A DNA stretch of 64,000 nt, from positions 1 through 64,000 of the forward strand of contig NZ_BDBQ01000087.1 in NCBI RefSeq assembly GCF_001613065.1, written 5' to 3'. Positions 7,817 through 16,556 of this stretch are shown piece by piece (positions within the stretch are counted from its first letter, which is position 1; every line of letters begins with the position of its first letter). This DNA comes from Nocardia miyunensis NBRC 108239 (GTDB lineage: Bacteria; Actinomycetota; Actinomycetes; Mycobacteriales; Mycobacteriaceae). Position numbers and translations under genes: made by a program. The notes beneath the pieces were generated by a model. That model did no database searches. It was not told the origin of the DNA and saw only the letters and a program-made list of their open reading frames with translations.

Positions 7817-9016
7817 TCAGCGCGCGGTGACGGTGGTGGGCAGGGCGGTGAAACCGCGGTTGTTCGAGGAGTGGATGCGGCGCAGGCCGGCCGGGTCCAC
7901 CTCGAAGTCGGCGATGCGCAAGACGATCTCCTGCAACGCGATACGCAATTCCAGCAGCCCGAGATTCGAACCCAGACAATGGTGGCGGCCGCTGCCGAAG
8001 GCCACCGCGTCGCCCGTGTCACGGTCCAGATCGAACCGGTCCGGATTCTCGAACACTCGGGGGTCGCGATTCGCCGAACCGCTCAGCAGCAGGACGCGCG
8101 CGTCGGCGGGAATCTTCACACCGTGCACTTCCATCGGTTCGGTGGTGGTCCGCAGAATCACCTGATTCGACGGGTCGTACCGCATCGCCTCATCGATCCA
8201 GTCCTCGATGCGGCCCACCGGTGACTGGGACTGCCCGCCCAGCGCGATCCGGCGCTGATCGGGATGCCGCCAGGCCGCGTGCCACAGATTGCCCAGGGTC
8301 AGCATGGCCGTCTCGATACCCGCGCCGACCAGCAGGATCACCACGCCCACGATCTCCTCGGGGGTGAGCCGGTCGTCGCCGTCGGCCGCGTCGAGCAGGG
8401 CCGAGAGCAGATCCTCGCCCCGGTGCGCGGCACGTTCGGCGGTCAGCTCGGTGTAGTAGCCGACCAGGGCCCCGATCGCCTGCATGGCCTCGGGCCGCAG
8501 ATCAGTGGACTCCTCCTCGGTGTACATGATCTCCATGCCGAGCTTGCGGACCATGGCCCGATCGGCCGCGGGCACGCCCACCAGCTCGGAGATCACCTCG
8601 GTCGGGTAGGGGCCGGCGAAGTCGGACATCAGGTCGAAACTGCCTCGTTCGAGCAGCGGCTCGAGCAGCCCGCGCGCGATCTCACGCAGCCGCGGCTCCA
8701 GGGACTGCACCCGATGCTGGGTGAACGCCCGCACCACCAGCCCCCGCATGCGCGTGTGCTTGGGCGGATCCATCGCCACGAAGGAGAAGAACCGCTCCGC
8801 CTGCGGTCCCCAGAAAGCGGGCTCCATCCGAAGGCCGTTCGCACTAGAGAAACGATCCGAATCGCGCAGGGCGGCCAGCACATCCGCGTGCCGGGACAAC
8901 GCCCAGAAATCGTCCGTCTCGTTGCGGAACACAGGTGACTGCTCGCGCAGCTGTTCGTAATACGGATACGGATCGTCGTGGACATCGAAATCGTATGGGC
9001 TGTACTGCAACTGCAT
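7817..9016 (-). CDS. Cytochrome P450
   Basis: A soluble bacterial class I P450 of 399 residues. Seen: the I-helix segment LLVGAGIETAM (oxygen-binding Glu then Thr is changed to Glu then Ala), the K-helix ExxR as DEAMR, and the heme loop FGSGRHHCLG with the proximal Cys at residue 347. The start at 9016 (MQLQYSPYDFD) has GGAAGG seven bases upstream, better than the ATG at 9043. No ferredoxin or ferredoxin reductase is adjacent, so redox partners are elsewhere. It diverges from a SAM methyltransferase gene across 91 bp. Co-regulated tailoring of one small molecule is possible but unproven. The I-helix change deserves attention because the Thr normally helps proton delivery to oxygen. Confidence 0.93.
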   Translation of the reverse strand: MQLQYSPYDFDVHDDPYPYYEQLREQSPVFRNETDDFWALSRHADVLAALRDSDRFSSANGLRMEPAFWGPQAERFFSFVAMDPPKHTRMRGLVVRAFTQHRVQSLEPRLREIARGLLEPLLERGSFDLMSDFAGPYPTEVISELVGVPAADRAMVRKLGMEIMYTEEESTDLRPEAMQAIGALVGYYTELTAERAAHRGEDLLSALLDAADGDDRLTPEEIVGVVILLVGAGIETAMLTLGNLWHAAWRHPDQRRIALGGQSQSPVGRIEDWIDEAMRYDPSNQVILRTTTEPMEVHGVKIPADARVLLLSGSANRDPRVFENPDRFDLDRDTGDAVAFGSGRHHCLGSNLGLLELRIALQEIVLRIADFEVDPAGLRRIHSSNNRGFTALPTTVTAR

Positions 9017-9107
9017 GAGGAAGCCTTCCGGACGGTGCGGCATTTACCGCTACCGGTTCACTATCCGAGCTGACATGATCACAGTAGTCGACAGGAAAGA
9101 GGACGTC

Positions 9108-9920
9108 GTGCAGTCTGAATTCGCACCTGCCGGAATCGATATCACCACCCCGCATCCGGCCCGCCGCTACGACTACTGGCTCGGTGGCGAGAACAATTTC
9201 GAGGCCGACCGAGAATCGGCCGAACTCGTCGCCGAGGCCTTCCCCACGATCCGCTTCGCCTGCCTGGAGAATCGCAAATTCCTGCGCCGCGCGGTCACCT
9301 ATCTCACCGAGGAGGCCGGGATCCGGCAGTTCCTCGACATCGGGGCCGGGCTCCCCACCGCGGGTAACGTGCACGAGATCGCCCAGGGGATCGCCCCGGA
9401 TTCACGGATCGTCTATGTGGACAACGACCCCATCGTGCTGATCCACGCCCGCACACTACTGGACAGCTCACCCGAGGGCGCCACTGCTTACCTGGATGCC
9501 GACGTGCGCGATCCGGCGAAGATCCTGTCCCATCCGGATCTGCTGTCCACCCTGGACCTGACTCAGCCCGTCGCGCTGATGCTGCTGGCGGTCATGCACT
9601 TCATCACCGACGAGGAGAAGCCGCACGAGTTGGTCCGGCAGTTGCTCGAAACACTGCCCCCCGGTAGCTATCTGGTGATGACCCACGCCACCGACGACCA
9701 CCTCACCCAGGAGGATCTGACCGAGACCCGCAAGGCCAACGAGCGCAGCGGCATCCCGTTCCGATTACGGTCCACCGCCGAATTCGAACGCTTCTTCACC
9801 GGCCTGGACCTGGTGCCGCCGGGAATCAGCTCGGTGATGACGTGGCGTCCGGAGACCTGGCGCGCCCATCCCCGGCCCGAGGCCGTCTCCATGCTCAGCG
9901 CGGTCGCGCGCATCGGTTAG
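9108..9920 (+). CDS. SAV2177-family SAM-dependent methyltransferase
   Basis: A 270-residue protein of the actinobacterial SAV2177/DUF574 methyltransferase group. Seen: the family opening PHPARRYDYWLGGENNFEAD, a Rossmann SAM motif FLDIGAGLPTAGNVHE at about residues 75-90, VYVDNDPIVLIHA, and the LMLLAVMHFI segment. The GTG at 9108 is chosen because GGAAAGAGG lies five bases upstream and because family members start here; an ATG at 9075 is weaker. Substrates of this large family are mostly unknown. It diverges from the P450 gene. Part of its 3' end is open on the opposite strand, but that is a shadow. Confidence 0.9.
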   Translation: MQSEFAPAGIDITTPHPARRYDYWLGGENNFEADRESAELVAEAFPTIRFACLENRKFLRRAVTYLTEEAGIRQFLDIGAGLPTAGNVHEIAQGIAPDSRIVYVDNDPIVLIHARTLLDSSPEGATAYLDADVRDPAKILSHPDLLSTLDLTQPVALMLLAVMHFITDEEKPHELVRQLLETLPPGSYLVMTHATDDHLTQEDLTETRKANERSGIPFRLRSTAEFERFFTGLDLVPPGISSVMTWRPETWRAHPRPEAVSMLSAVARIG

Positions 9921-10166
9921 GCCGGGCCACTGCCCGGCGTCGTACAGATAGTGGCCGCTCCCATCGAGCGGGGACCGCATCCACTCGGCGAAATCGCCGG
10001 AAGTCGTGGCGTTTGACGGCGGTGTGCCGGTGACCGGCTGCATGGGCAGGTCAGCATCGGTCAGATGCTCGGCCACCAGCTCTGCGCGGGTCTCGACGGA
10101 AATCCCCACACCCTGAGCTGGGGCGAGATCGCCTGGGACGCAACGCAGGTCACATCTCGGCGGTTT
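9921..10166. other. Intergenic stretch with a possible ORF remnant
   Basis: About 250 bp between the methyltransferase and the tpiA terminator. On the minus strand an open frame gives a protein-like piece containing SVETRAELVAEHLTDADLP and then SGDFAEWMRSPLDGSGHYL. It has no start, no recognised domain, and runs into the antisense of the methyltransferase gene. It may be debris of a lost gene where secG would once have followed tpiA. I cannot assign it. Confidence 0.25.
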
Positions 10167-10197
10167 CGGCCCGGTCGCGGGGATCGCGACCGGGCCG
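10167..10197 (-). terminator. Terminator of the gap-pgk-tpiA operon
   Basis: A perfect 13-bp GC-rich stem (10167-10179 paired with 10185-10197) with a 5-nt loop lies seven bases beyond the tpiA stop. It should end the glycolytic transcript here, before anything further downstream. Confidence 0.85.
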
Positions 10198-10203
10198 CAT
10201 TCC

Positions 10204-10989
10204 TTACGGCAGCGGACCACCCGCGGCGATCGCCGAGAGGGTGGCGAACTCGTCACCCTTGAGCGAAGCGCCGCCGACGAGCGCGCCGTCGACGTCGGTC
10301 TGCGAAACCAGCTCGCCGACGTTCTTGGCGTTCACCGAACCGCCGTACAGCACCCGGACCGACGCGGCCACCTGCGGATTCGCCAGCTCGGCCAGCTCAC
10401 CGCGGATCGCGCCGCACACCTCCTGCGCGTCGGCGGGAGTGGCGACCCGGCCGGTGCCGATCGCCCAGACCGGTTCGTACGCGATGACGACCTTGGCGAT
10501 CTCGTCGGCCGTGAGCCCCTTCAGCGAACCGCGCAGCTGCTCGAGGTTGTAGGCCACGTGCTCGCTCACCTCGCGCACGCCCAGGCCCTCGCCGATGCAC
10601 ACGATCGGGGTGATCCCGTGCTTGAGCGCCTGCTTGGCCTTGGCCAGCACGGTCGCGTCGTCCTCGTTGTGGTACTGCCGGCGCTCCGAATGCCCGACCA
10701 CGACGAACGAGCAGCCCAGCTTGGCCAGCATCGACGCGCTGATCTCACCGGTGTACGCGCCCGACTCGTGCACCGAGACATCCTGGGCGCCGAAGGTGAC
10801 CAGCAGCCGGTCGCCCTCCACCAGGGTCTGCACACTGCGAATGTCCACGAACGGCGGAAGCACCGTCACGTCGACCTTGTCGAAGTACTTGTCCGGCAAG
10901 GCGAATGCGATCTTCTGCACCAGGGCGATGGCCTCGAGGTGATTGAGGTTCATCTTCCAGTTGCCCGCGATGAGCGGTTTGCGTGCCAC
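10204..10989 (-). CDS. tpiA: Triosephosphate isomerase
   Basis: A 261-residue TIM barrel that interconverts dihydroxyacetone phosphate and glyceraldehyde-3-phosphate in the cytosol. All catalytic signatures are present: Asn/Lys in AGNWKMN (residues 8-14), the electrophile His in VGHSERR, the catalytic Glu in AYEPVWAIGTG (which also opens the phosphate lid loop), and YGGSV plus GALVGGASL near the end. The ATG is two bases beyond the pgk stop, so the two are co-transcribed and probably translationally coupled. It is the last gene of gap-pgk-tpiA. Confidence 0.98.
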   Translation of the reverse strand: MARKPLIAGNWKMNLNHLEAIALVQKIAFALPDKYFDKVDVTVLPPFVDIRSVQTLVEGDRLLVTFGAQDVSVHESGAYTGEISASMLAKLGCSFVVVGHSERRQYHNEDDATVLAKAKQALKHGITPIVCIGEGLGVREVSEHVAYNLEQLRGSLKGLTADEIAKVVIAYEPVWAIGTGRVATPADAQEVCGAIRGELAELANPQVAASVRVLYGGSVNAKNVGELVSQTDVDGALVGGASLKGDEFATLSAIAAGGPLP

Positions 10990-10991
10990 CC

Positions 10992-12203
<1,212 letters not shown>

Positions 12204-12207
12204 TGTC

Positions 12208-13227
12208 TTACAGCGACTTACCGACGAGACCGATGAGGTCGGCGAGGCGGTTGGAGTAACCCCACTCATTGTCGTACCAGGACACGACCTTCACCTGGTC
12301 GTCGATGACCTTGGTCAACGGCGCGTCGTAGATCGACGAGTGCGGGTCGGTGACGATGTCGCTCGACACGATCGGGTCGACGTTGTACTTCAGGATGCCC
12401 TTCAGCGGGCCCTCGGCGGCGGCCTTGAACGCGGCGTTGATCTCCTCCAGCGAGGCCTTGGTGCGCAGGTTCGCGGTCAGGTCGGTGACCGAACCGGTCG
12501 GCACCGGCACGCGCAGCGCGTAACCGTCCAGCTTGCCCAGCAGGTCGGGCAGCACCAGGCCGATGGCCTTGGCCGCGCCGGTGCCGGTCGGCACGATGTT
12601 CAGCGCGGCGGCGCGGGCGCGGCGCAGGTCGCTGTGCGGGCCGTCCTGCAGGTTCTGGTCCTGGGTGTAGGCGTGGATCGTGGTCATCAGGCCACGCTCG
12701 ATGCCGAAGCTGTCGTTGAGCACCTTGGCCAGCGGGCCCAGGCAGTTGGTGGTGCACGAGGCGTTGGAGATGATGTTCTGGCTGCCGTCGTACTTGTCGT
12801 CGTTGACGCCCATCACGACGGTCAGGTCCTCACCCTTGGCGGGCGCGGAGATGATGACCTTCTTGGCACCGGCGGCGAGGTGGCCCTTGGCCTTGGTCGC
12901 GTCGGTGAAGATACCGGTCGATTCCACCACCACGTCGACGCCCAGCTCGCCCCACGGCAGCGCCGCCGGGCCCTCCTTGATGGCCAGCGCCTTGATGCGC
13001 TGATCGCCGACCACGATGGTGTCGTCGCCGTCGAGCGAGACATCCTGCGGCAGGCGACCCAGGATCGAGTCGTACTTGAGCAGGGTCGCCAGGGTTGCGT
13101 TGTCGGTGAGGTCGTTGACCGCGACGACTTCGATCTCCGTTGTGCCGAGCGCCTTCTGCGCCTCGACCGCCCTGAAGAAGTTACGCCCGATGCGGCCGAA
13201 GCCGTTGATGCCTACCCGGACAGTCAC
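12208..13227 (-). CDS. gap: Glyceraldehyde-3-phosphate dehydrogenase
   Basis: A 339-residue type I NAD-dependent GAPDH. Seen: the Rossmann start VRVGINGFGRIGRN (residues 3-16), the catalytic Cys in SNASCTTNCLGPLAK, the HAYTQDQ segment, and the C-terminal WYDNEWGYSNRL. The GTG at 13227 has GAGGAG upstream. It heads the gap-pgk-tpiA operon; its promoter should lie in the 250 bp separating it from whiA, which ends in its own terminator. Confidence 0.98.
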   Translation of the reverse strand: MTVRVGINGFGRIGRNFFRAVEAQKALGTTEIEVVAVNDLTDNATLATLLKYDSILGRLPQDVSLDGDDTIVVGDQRIKALAIKEGPAALPWGELGVDVVVESTGIFTDATKAKGHLAAGAKKVIISAPAKGEDLTVVMGVNDDKYDGSQNIISNASCTTNCLGPLAKVLNDSFGIERGLMTTIHAYTQDQNLQDGPHSDLRRARAAALNIVPTGTGAAKAIGLVLPDLLGKLDGYALRVPVPTGSVTDLTANLRTKASLEEINAAFKAAAEGPLKGILKYNVDPIVSSDIVTDPHSSIYDAPLTKVIDDQVKVVSWYDNEWGYSNRLADLIGLVGKSL

Positions 13228-13427
13228 GTTATCGCTCCTCAGCTTTCTGCGGATTCTTCTCCGTTGTCGATCCACCCTAATGCCCGGCCGTGATGTCACA
13301 GACACGCCCCTGGTCACGGTGAGAACGCCGGGCACCACCCCGTCCTCGCGACGCTGCGAGCACTCCCTGCGCAGAATACCGACCCGGACCGACAAGATAT
13401 CGGGCGATGTACGTGAAAGTGACGAAA

Positions 13428-13463
13428 GCCGCCGTGGCGCAAAGGTGTTCGCACCACGGCGGC
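13428..13463 (-). terminator. Terminator downstream of whiA
   Basis: A 10-bp perfect stem (GCCGCCGTGG at 13428-13437 with its complement at 13454-13463), extendable through one mismatch, begins 18 bases after the whiA stop and separates the rapZ-yvcK-whiA operon from gap. Confidence 0.75.
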
Positions 13464-13481
13464 TATCGGTCAGCGTATGTC

Positions 13482-14465
13482 TCAGGCGTCTTCGAGCAAT
13501 TCGGCGGTGACCGCGGACTCGGTGTCCGGAATGCCGAGCTCCTTGGCGCGGCGATCCGCCATCGATAGCAGCCGCCGGATACGGCCCGCGACCGCGTCCT
13601 TGGTCATCGGCGGATCTGCCAGCTGGCCCAGTTCCTCGAGTGAGGCCTGACGATGCTCCACGCGCAGCTTCCCGGCCGCGGCCAGATGGTCGGGCACATC
13701 GTCGCCGAGAATCTCCAGGGCGCGTTCGACCCGCGCGGCCGCGGCCACCGCGGCCCGGGCCGAACGGCGCAGATTCGCGTCGTCGAAGTTGGCCAGGCGG
13801 TTGGCGGTCGCCCGGACCTCGCGGCGCATCCGCCGCTCTTCCCAGGTCAGCCGGGTGTCCTGCGCACCCATCCGAGTCAGCAGCGCGCCGATGGCCTCGC
13901 CGTCGCGCACCACCACCCGATCGGTGCCGCGGATCTCGCGATTGCGGGCCTGGATGCCCATCCGGCGCGCCGCGCCGACCAGGGCCAGGGCGGCCTCGGG
14001 CCCCGGGCAGCTCACCTCGAGCGCCGAGGAGCGGCCGGGTTCGGTGAGCGAGCCGTGCGCGAGGAACGCACCCCGCCACGCGGCCTCCGCATCGGTGATG
14101 CTGCCGCCCACGACCTGCGCGGGCAAACCGCGCACCGGGCGACCGCGCACGTCCAGCAGACCGGTCTGGCGCGCGAGCGCCTCGCCCTCCTTGGACACCC
14201 GCACCACGTACCGGGACGTCTTGCGTAACCCGCCGGCGCCCAGCACGTGCACATCCGAGCCGTAGCCGTACAGCTCGAAGATCTCGCGGCGCAGGCGCCG
14301 GGCGATGGAACCCATATCCACCTCCGCCTCGACGATCACCCGCCCGCCGACGATGTGCAGCCCGCCGGCGAACCGTAGTAGCGCCGACAATTCGGCCTTG
14401 CGAGATGAGACCTGCGAGACGGACAGACGGCTCAGCTCGTCTTTCACCTCGGCTGTCATCGCCAC
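13482..14465 (-). CDS. whiA: DNA-binding regulator WhiA
   Basis: A 327-residue WhiA. The N-terminal and central part is a LAGLIDADG-homing-endonuclease-like fold without nuclease activity (GSITDAEAAWRGAFLAHGS region), and the C-terminal part (about residues 230-315) is a helix-turn-helix with the family sequence HRQASLEELGQLADPPMTK. In Streptomyces WhiA works with WhiB to switch on sporulation-division genes; in non-sporulating relatives it is a division-linked regulator. The start at 14465 overlaps yvcK by 10 bp, so translation is coupled; a second ATG at 14459 is possible. The order uvrC-rapZ-yvcK-whiA is deeply conserved. Confidence 0.97.
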   Translation of the reverse strand: MAMTAEVKDELSRLSVSQVSSRKAELSALLRFAGGLHIVGGRVIVEAEVDMGSIARRLRREIFELYGYGSDVHVLGAGGLRKTSRYVVRVSKEGEALARQTGLLDVRGRPVRGLPAQVVGGSITDAEAAWRGAFLAHGSLTEPGRSSALEVSCPGPEAALALVGAARRMGIQARNREIRGTDRVVVRDGEAIGALLTRMGAQDTRLTWEERRMRREVRATANRLANFDDANLRRSARAAVAAAARVERALEILGDDVPDHLAAAGKLRVEHRQASLEELGQLADPPMTKDAVAGRIRRLLSMADRRAKELGIPDTESAVTAELLEDA

Positions 14466-15502
14466 GAGACCCGCTCCTTTCCACCCAACGCGGACCGCAC
14501 ATCCTGGCCCATGTGCCGTCCTTCGACTCGAAGCCCTGCTGATTCCGGCCGAGGCGCCCGGATCACCTGATCCAGTGCGGCGGCCAACTTTCCAGGGTGG
14601 TGCCGGTCCGTCCCCGCCTCGGCGACATCAGCGAAGGTTACTCGCGCACGCAGCTGTTCGGCAGCTCTTGCCACATGTTCGCGTTCCCTACCCTCGGGTA
14701 CGGACCCGGAGTCCACCACCACGTGGTCCACCGCGAAATCCGGTGCGTGCTGGGACAATACATGTAAATGGCGCTCCGCGGAGAATCCGGCCGTCTCGCC
14801 GGGCTCCGCAGCGAGGTTGAGTACCAGCACTTTCCGGGCACGCGTGTGCACCAGAGCCTCGTGCAAGCCCGGGACCAGCACATGCGGGATGACGCTGGTG
14901 AACCACGATCCGGGACCCAGGATCACCACGTCGGCGTGTTCGATGGCCGAGGTCGCCTCGGGACTCGCCGGCGGGTCCGAGGGGATCAGGCGCACCCGCC
15001 GCACCTTTCCGGGCGTGGTGGCGACCGCGACCTGTCCGCGAATGCACCGGCTCACCCGGGGATCGGCCTCGAGCCCGGACACGTCGGCCTCGATGGTGAG
15101 CGCGGCCGGCGACATCGGCAGCACCCGCCCGGTACAGCGCAGCAGCGAACCCACGGTGTCCAGCGCGGCCACCGGATCGCCGAGCACCTCGGTCAGCACG
15201 GCCAGGATCAGGTTTCCCGCCGAATGCCCTGCCAGCGCACCTGTTCCGCCGAAACGGTGCTGGACGCTGCGCGTCCATACGCCGTCGGGCTCCTCGGCCA
15301 GCGCCGCGAGCGCCATGCGCAGATCACCCGGCGGCAACATGCCCAGCTCCGCGCGTAGCCGCCCGGACGAGCCGCCGTCGTCGGCGACCGTCACCACGGC
15401 GGTGACCTCCGAGGTGAGCCGGCGCGCAGCGGTCAGCGTCGCGTACAGCCCGTGCCCGCCGCCCATGGCGACCAGGGCCGGATTCGGCCCCTCCGCACTC
15501 AC
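14456..15502 (-). CDS. yvcK: YvcK/CuvA-family protein
   Basis: A 348-residue protein of the YvcK family (CuvA in mycobacteria), related to the CofD phospholactate transferase fold. It binds UDP-sugars and adjusts cell-wall precursor supply and growth on gluconeogenic carbon. Seen: the start motif VAMGGGHGLYATL, VTVADDGGSSGRLR, PPGDLRMALAAL, GHSAGNLILA and the late ILGPGSWFTSVIPHVLV. It overlaps rapZ by 4 bp (ATGA type) and whiA by 10 bp. The last 40 residues after DQVIRAPRP are lineage-specific. Confidence 0.96.
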   Translation of the reverse strand: MSAEGPNPALVAMGGGHGLYATLTAARRLTSEVTAVVTVADDGGSSGRLRAELGMLPPGDLRMALAALAEEPDGVWTRSVQHRFGGTGALAGHSAGNLILAVLTEVLGDPVAALDTVGSLLRCTGRVLPMSPAALTIEADVSGLEADPRVSRCIRGQVAVATTPGKVRRVRLIPSDPPASPEATSAIEHADVVILGPGSWFTSVIPHVLVPGLHEALVHTRARKVLVLNLAAEPGETAGFSAERHLHVLSQHAPDFAVDHVVVDSGSVPEGREREHVARAAEQLRARVTFADVAEAGTDRHHPGKLAAALDQVIRAPRPESAGLRVEGRHMGQDVRSALGGKERVSWR

Positions 15503-16434
15503 TCGCGCCCCAGGTCTCGATGCACCACGCGCACCGGGTCCGCGCTCGATTCGCCGAGTGCCTCACCCAGCGCTTCCGATACGGCCACACTGCGGTGCTT
15601 TCCACCGGTACAGCCCACTGCCACGGTCATGTAACGCTTCCCCTCTTGGCGGTAACCGTCGGTCGTCAGGTCTATCAGGTGGCGGCACGTCCGCAGATAG
15701 TCCTGTGCACCCGGGCGGGACAGCACGTATTCGCTGACCACCGCGTCCTGTCCGGTGTGCTCACGTAATTCCGGTACCCAATGTGGGTTGGGCAGGAAAC
15801 GCAAGTCGAACACCATATCCGCATCCAGCGGTACTCCGTACTTGAAACCGAAGGACTGGATGGTGACCTGCAGTGCCTTGGGCGCACCGCCGCCGTACGC
15901 CTCCTCCAATTTGCGGTGCAGCTGATGCACCGACAGCGCGGTCGTATCGATCACCAGGTCGGCCGCCGTTTTCACCGAGTCGAGCCGGGCTCGCTCGGCG
16001 GCGATGCCCGCGGACAGCGTGCCGTCGGCGCTCTCGCTCTGCAGCGGGTGACGCCTTCGCGCGAAACCGAACCGGCGGATGAGCACATCGTCGGATGCCT
16101 CGAGGAACAGTACCCGGGTTCGTACACCCCCGGAGCGCAACTGCTCGGTGACCGCGGAGAGGTTACCGGTGAAGAAGCGGCTGCGCACATCCATCACCAG
16201 CGCGAGGCGTCGGATCGGCGGATCCGCGGAGACGCCCAGCTCGATCATCCGCTCGATCAGCTCGGGCGGCAGATTGTCCGCGACGTACCAGCCCAGATCC
16301 TCGAGCACCCGCGCCGCGGTGCCACGTCCCGCACCGGACAGACCGGTGACGATGACGACCTCGACCGCCCGGTCCGCCGCCGGATCGGACGCGGACGCCT
16401 CCGCCGCACTACCGTTCGATTCCACGCTGGTCAT
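15499..16434 (-). CDS. rapZ: RapZ-family nucleotide-binding protein
   Basis: A 311-residue RapZ/YvcJ protein. The N-terminal P-loop domain carries VTGLSGAGRGTAARVLEDLG at about residues 29-48; note Arg where most Walker A motifs have Lys. The D-N pair in YVADNLPPELI follows. The C-terminal half holds SFGFKYGVPLDADMVFDLRF, NPHWVPELR, and the conserved GCTGGKHRSVAV. In E. coli RapZ directs decay of the small RNA GlmZ; in actinobacteria the RNA partner is unknown and the protein is linked to yvcK. A Ser/Ala-rich lead of about 22 residues precedes the domain. Confidence 0.96.
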   Translation of the reverse strand: MTSVESNGSAAEASASDPAADRAVEVVIVTGLSGAGRGTAARVLEDLGWYVADNLPPELIERMIELGVSADPPIRRLALVMDVRSRFFTGNLSAVTEQLRSGGVRTRVLFLEASDDVLIRRFGFARRRHPLQSESADGTLSAGIAAERARLDSVKTAADLVIDTTALSVHQLHRKLEEAYGGGAPKALQVTIQSFGFKYGVPLDADMVFDLRFLPNPHWVPELREHTGQDAVVSEYVLSRPGAQDYLRTCRHLIDLTTDGYRQEGKRYMTVAVGCTGGKHRSVAVSEALGEALGESSADPVRVVHRDLGRE

Positions 16435-16556
16435 GTCCTACCGGATCCGTTGCTGGCGCTCATGCGATCATCCTGCCTTTTTCCCGTATCCAGCGCCCGA
16501 TACGCACGCCGGGCGACATCGAGACGTAACCGTGCCATCCGATTGATAGGCGGCGA

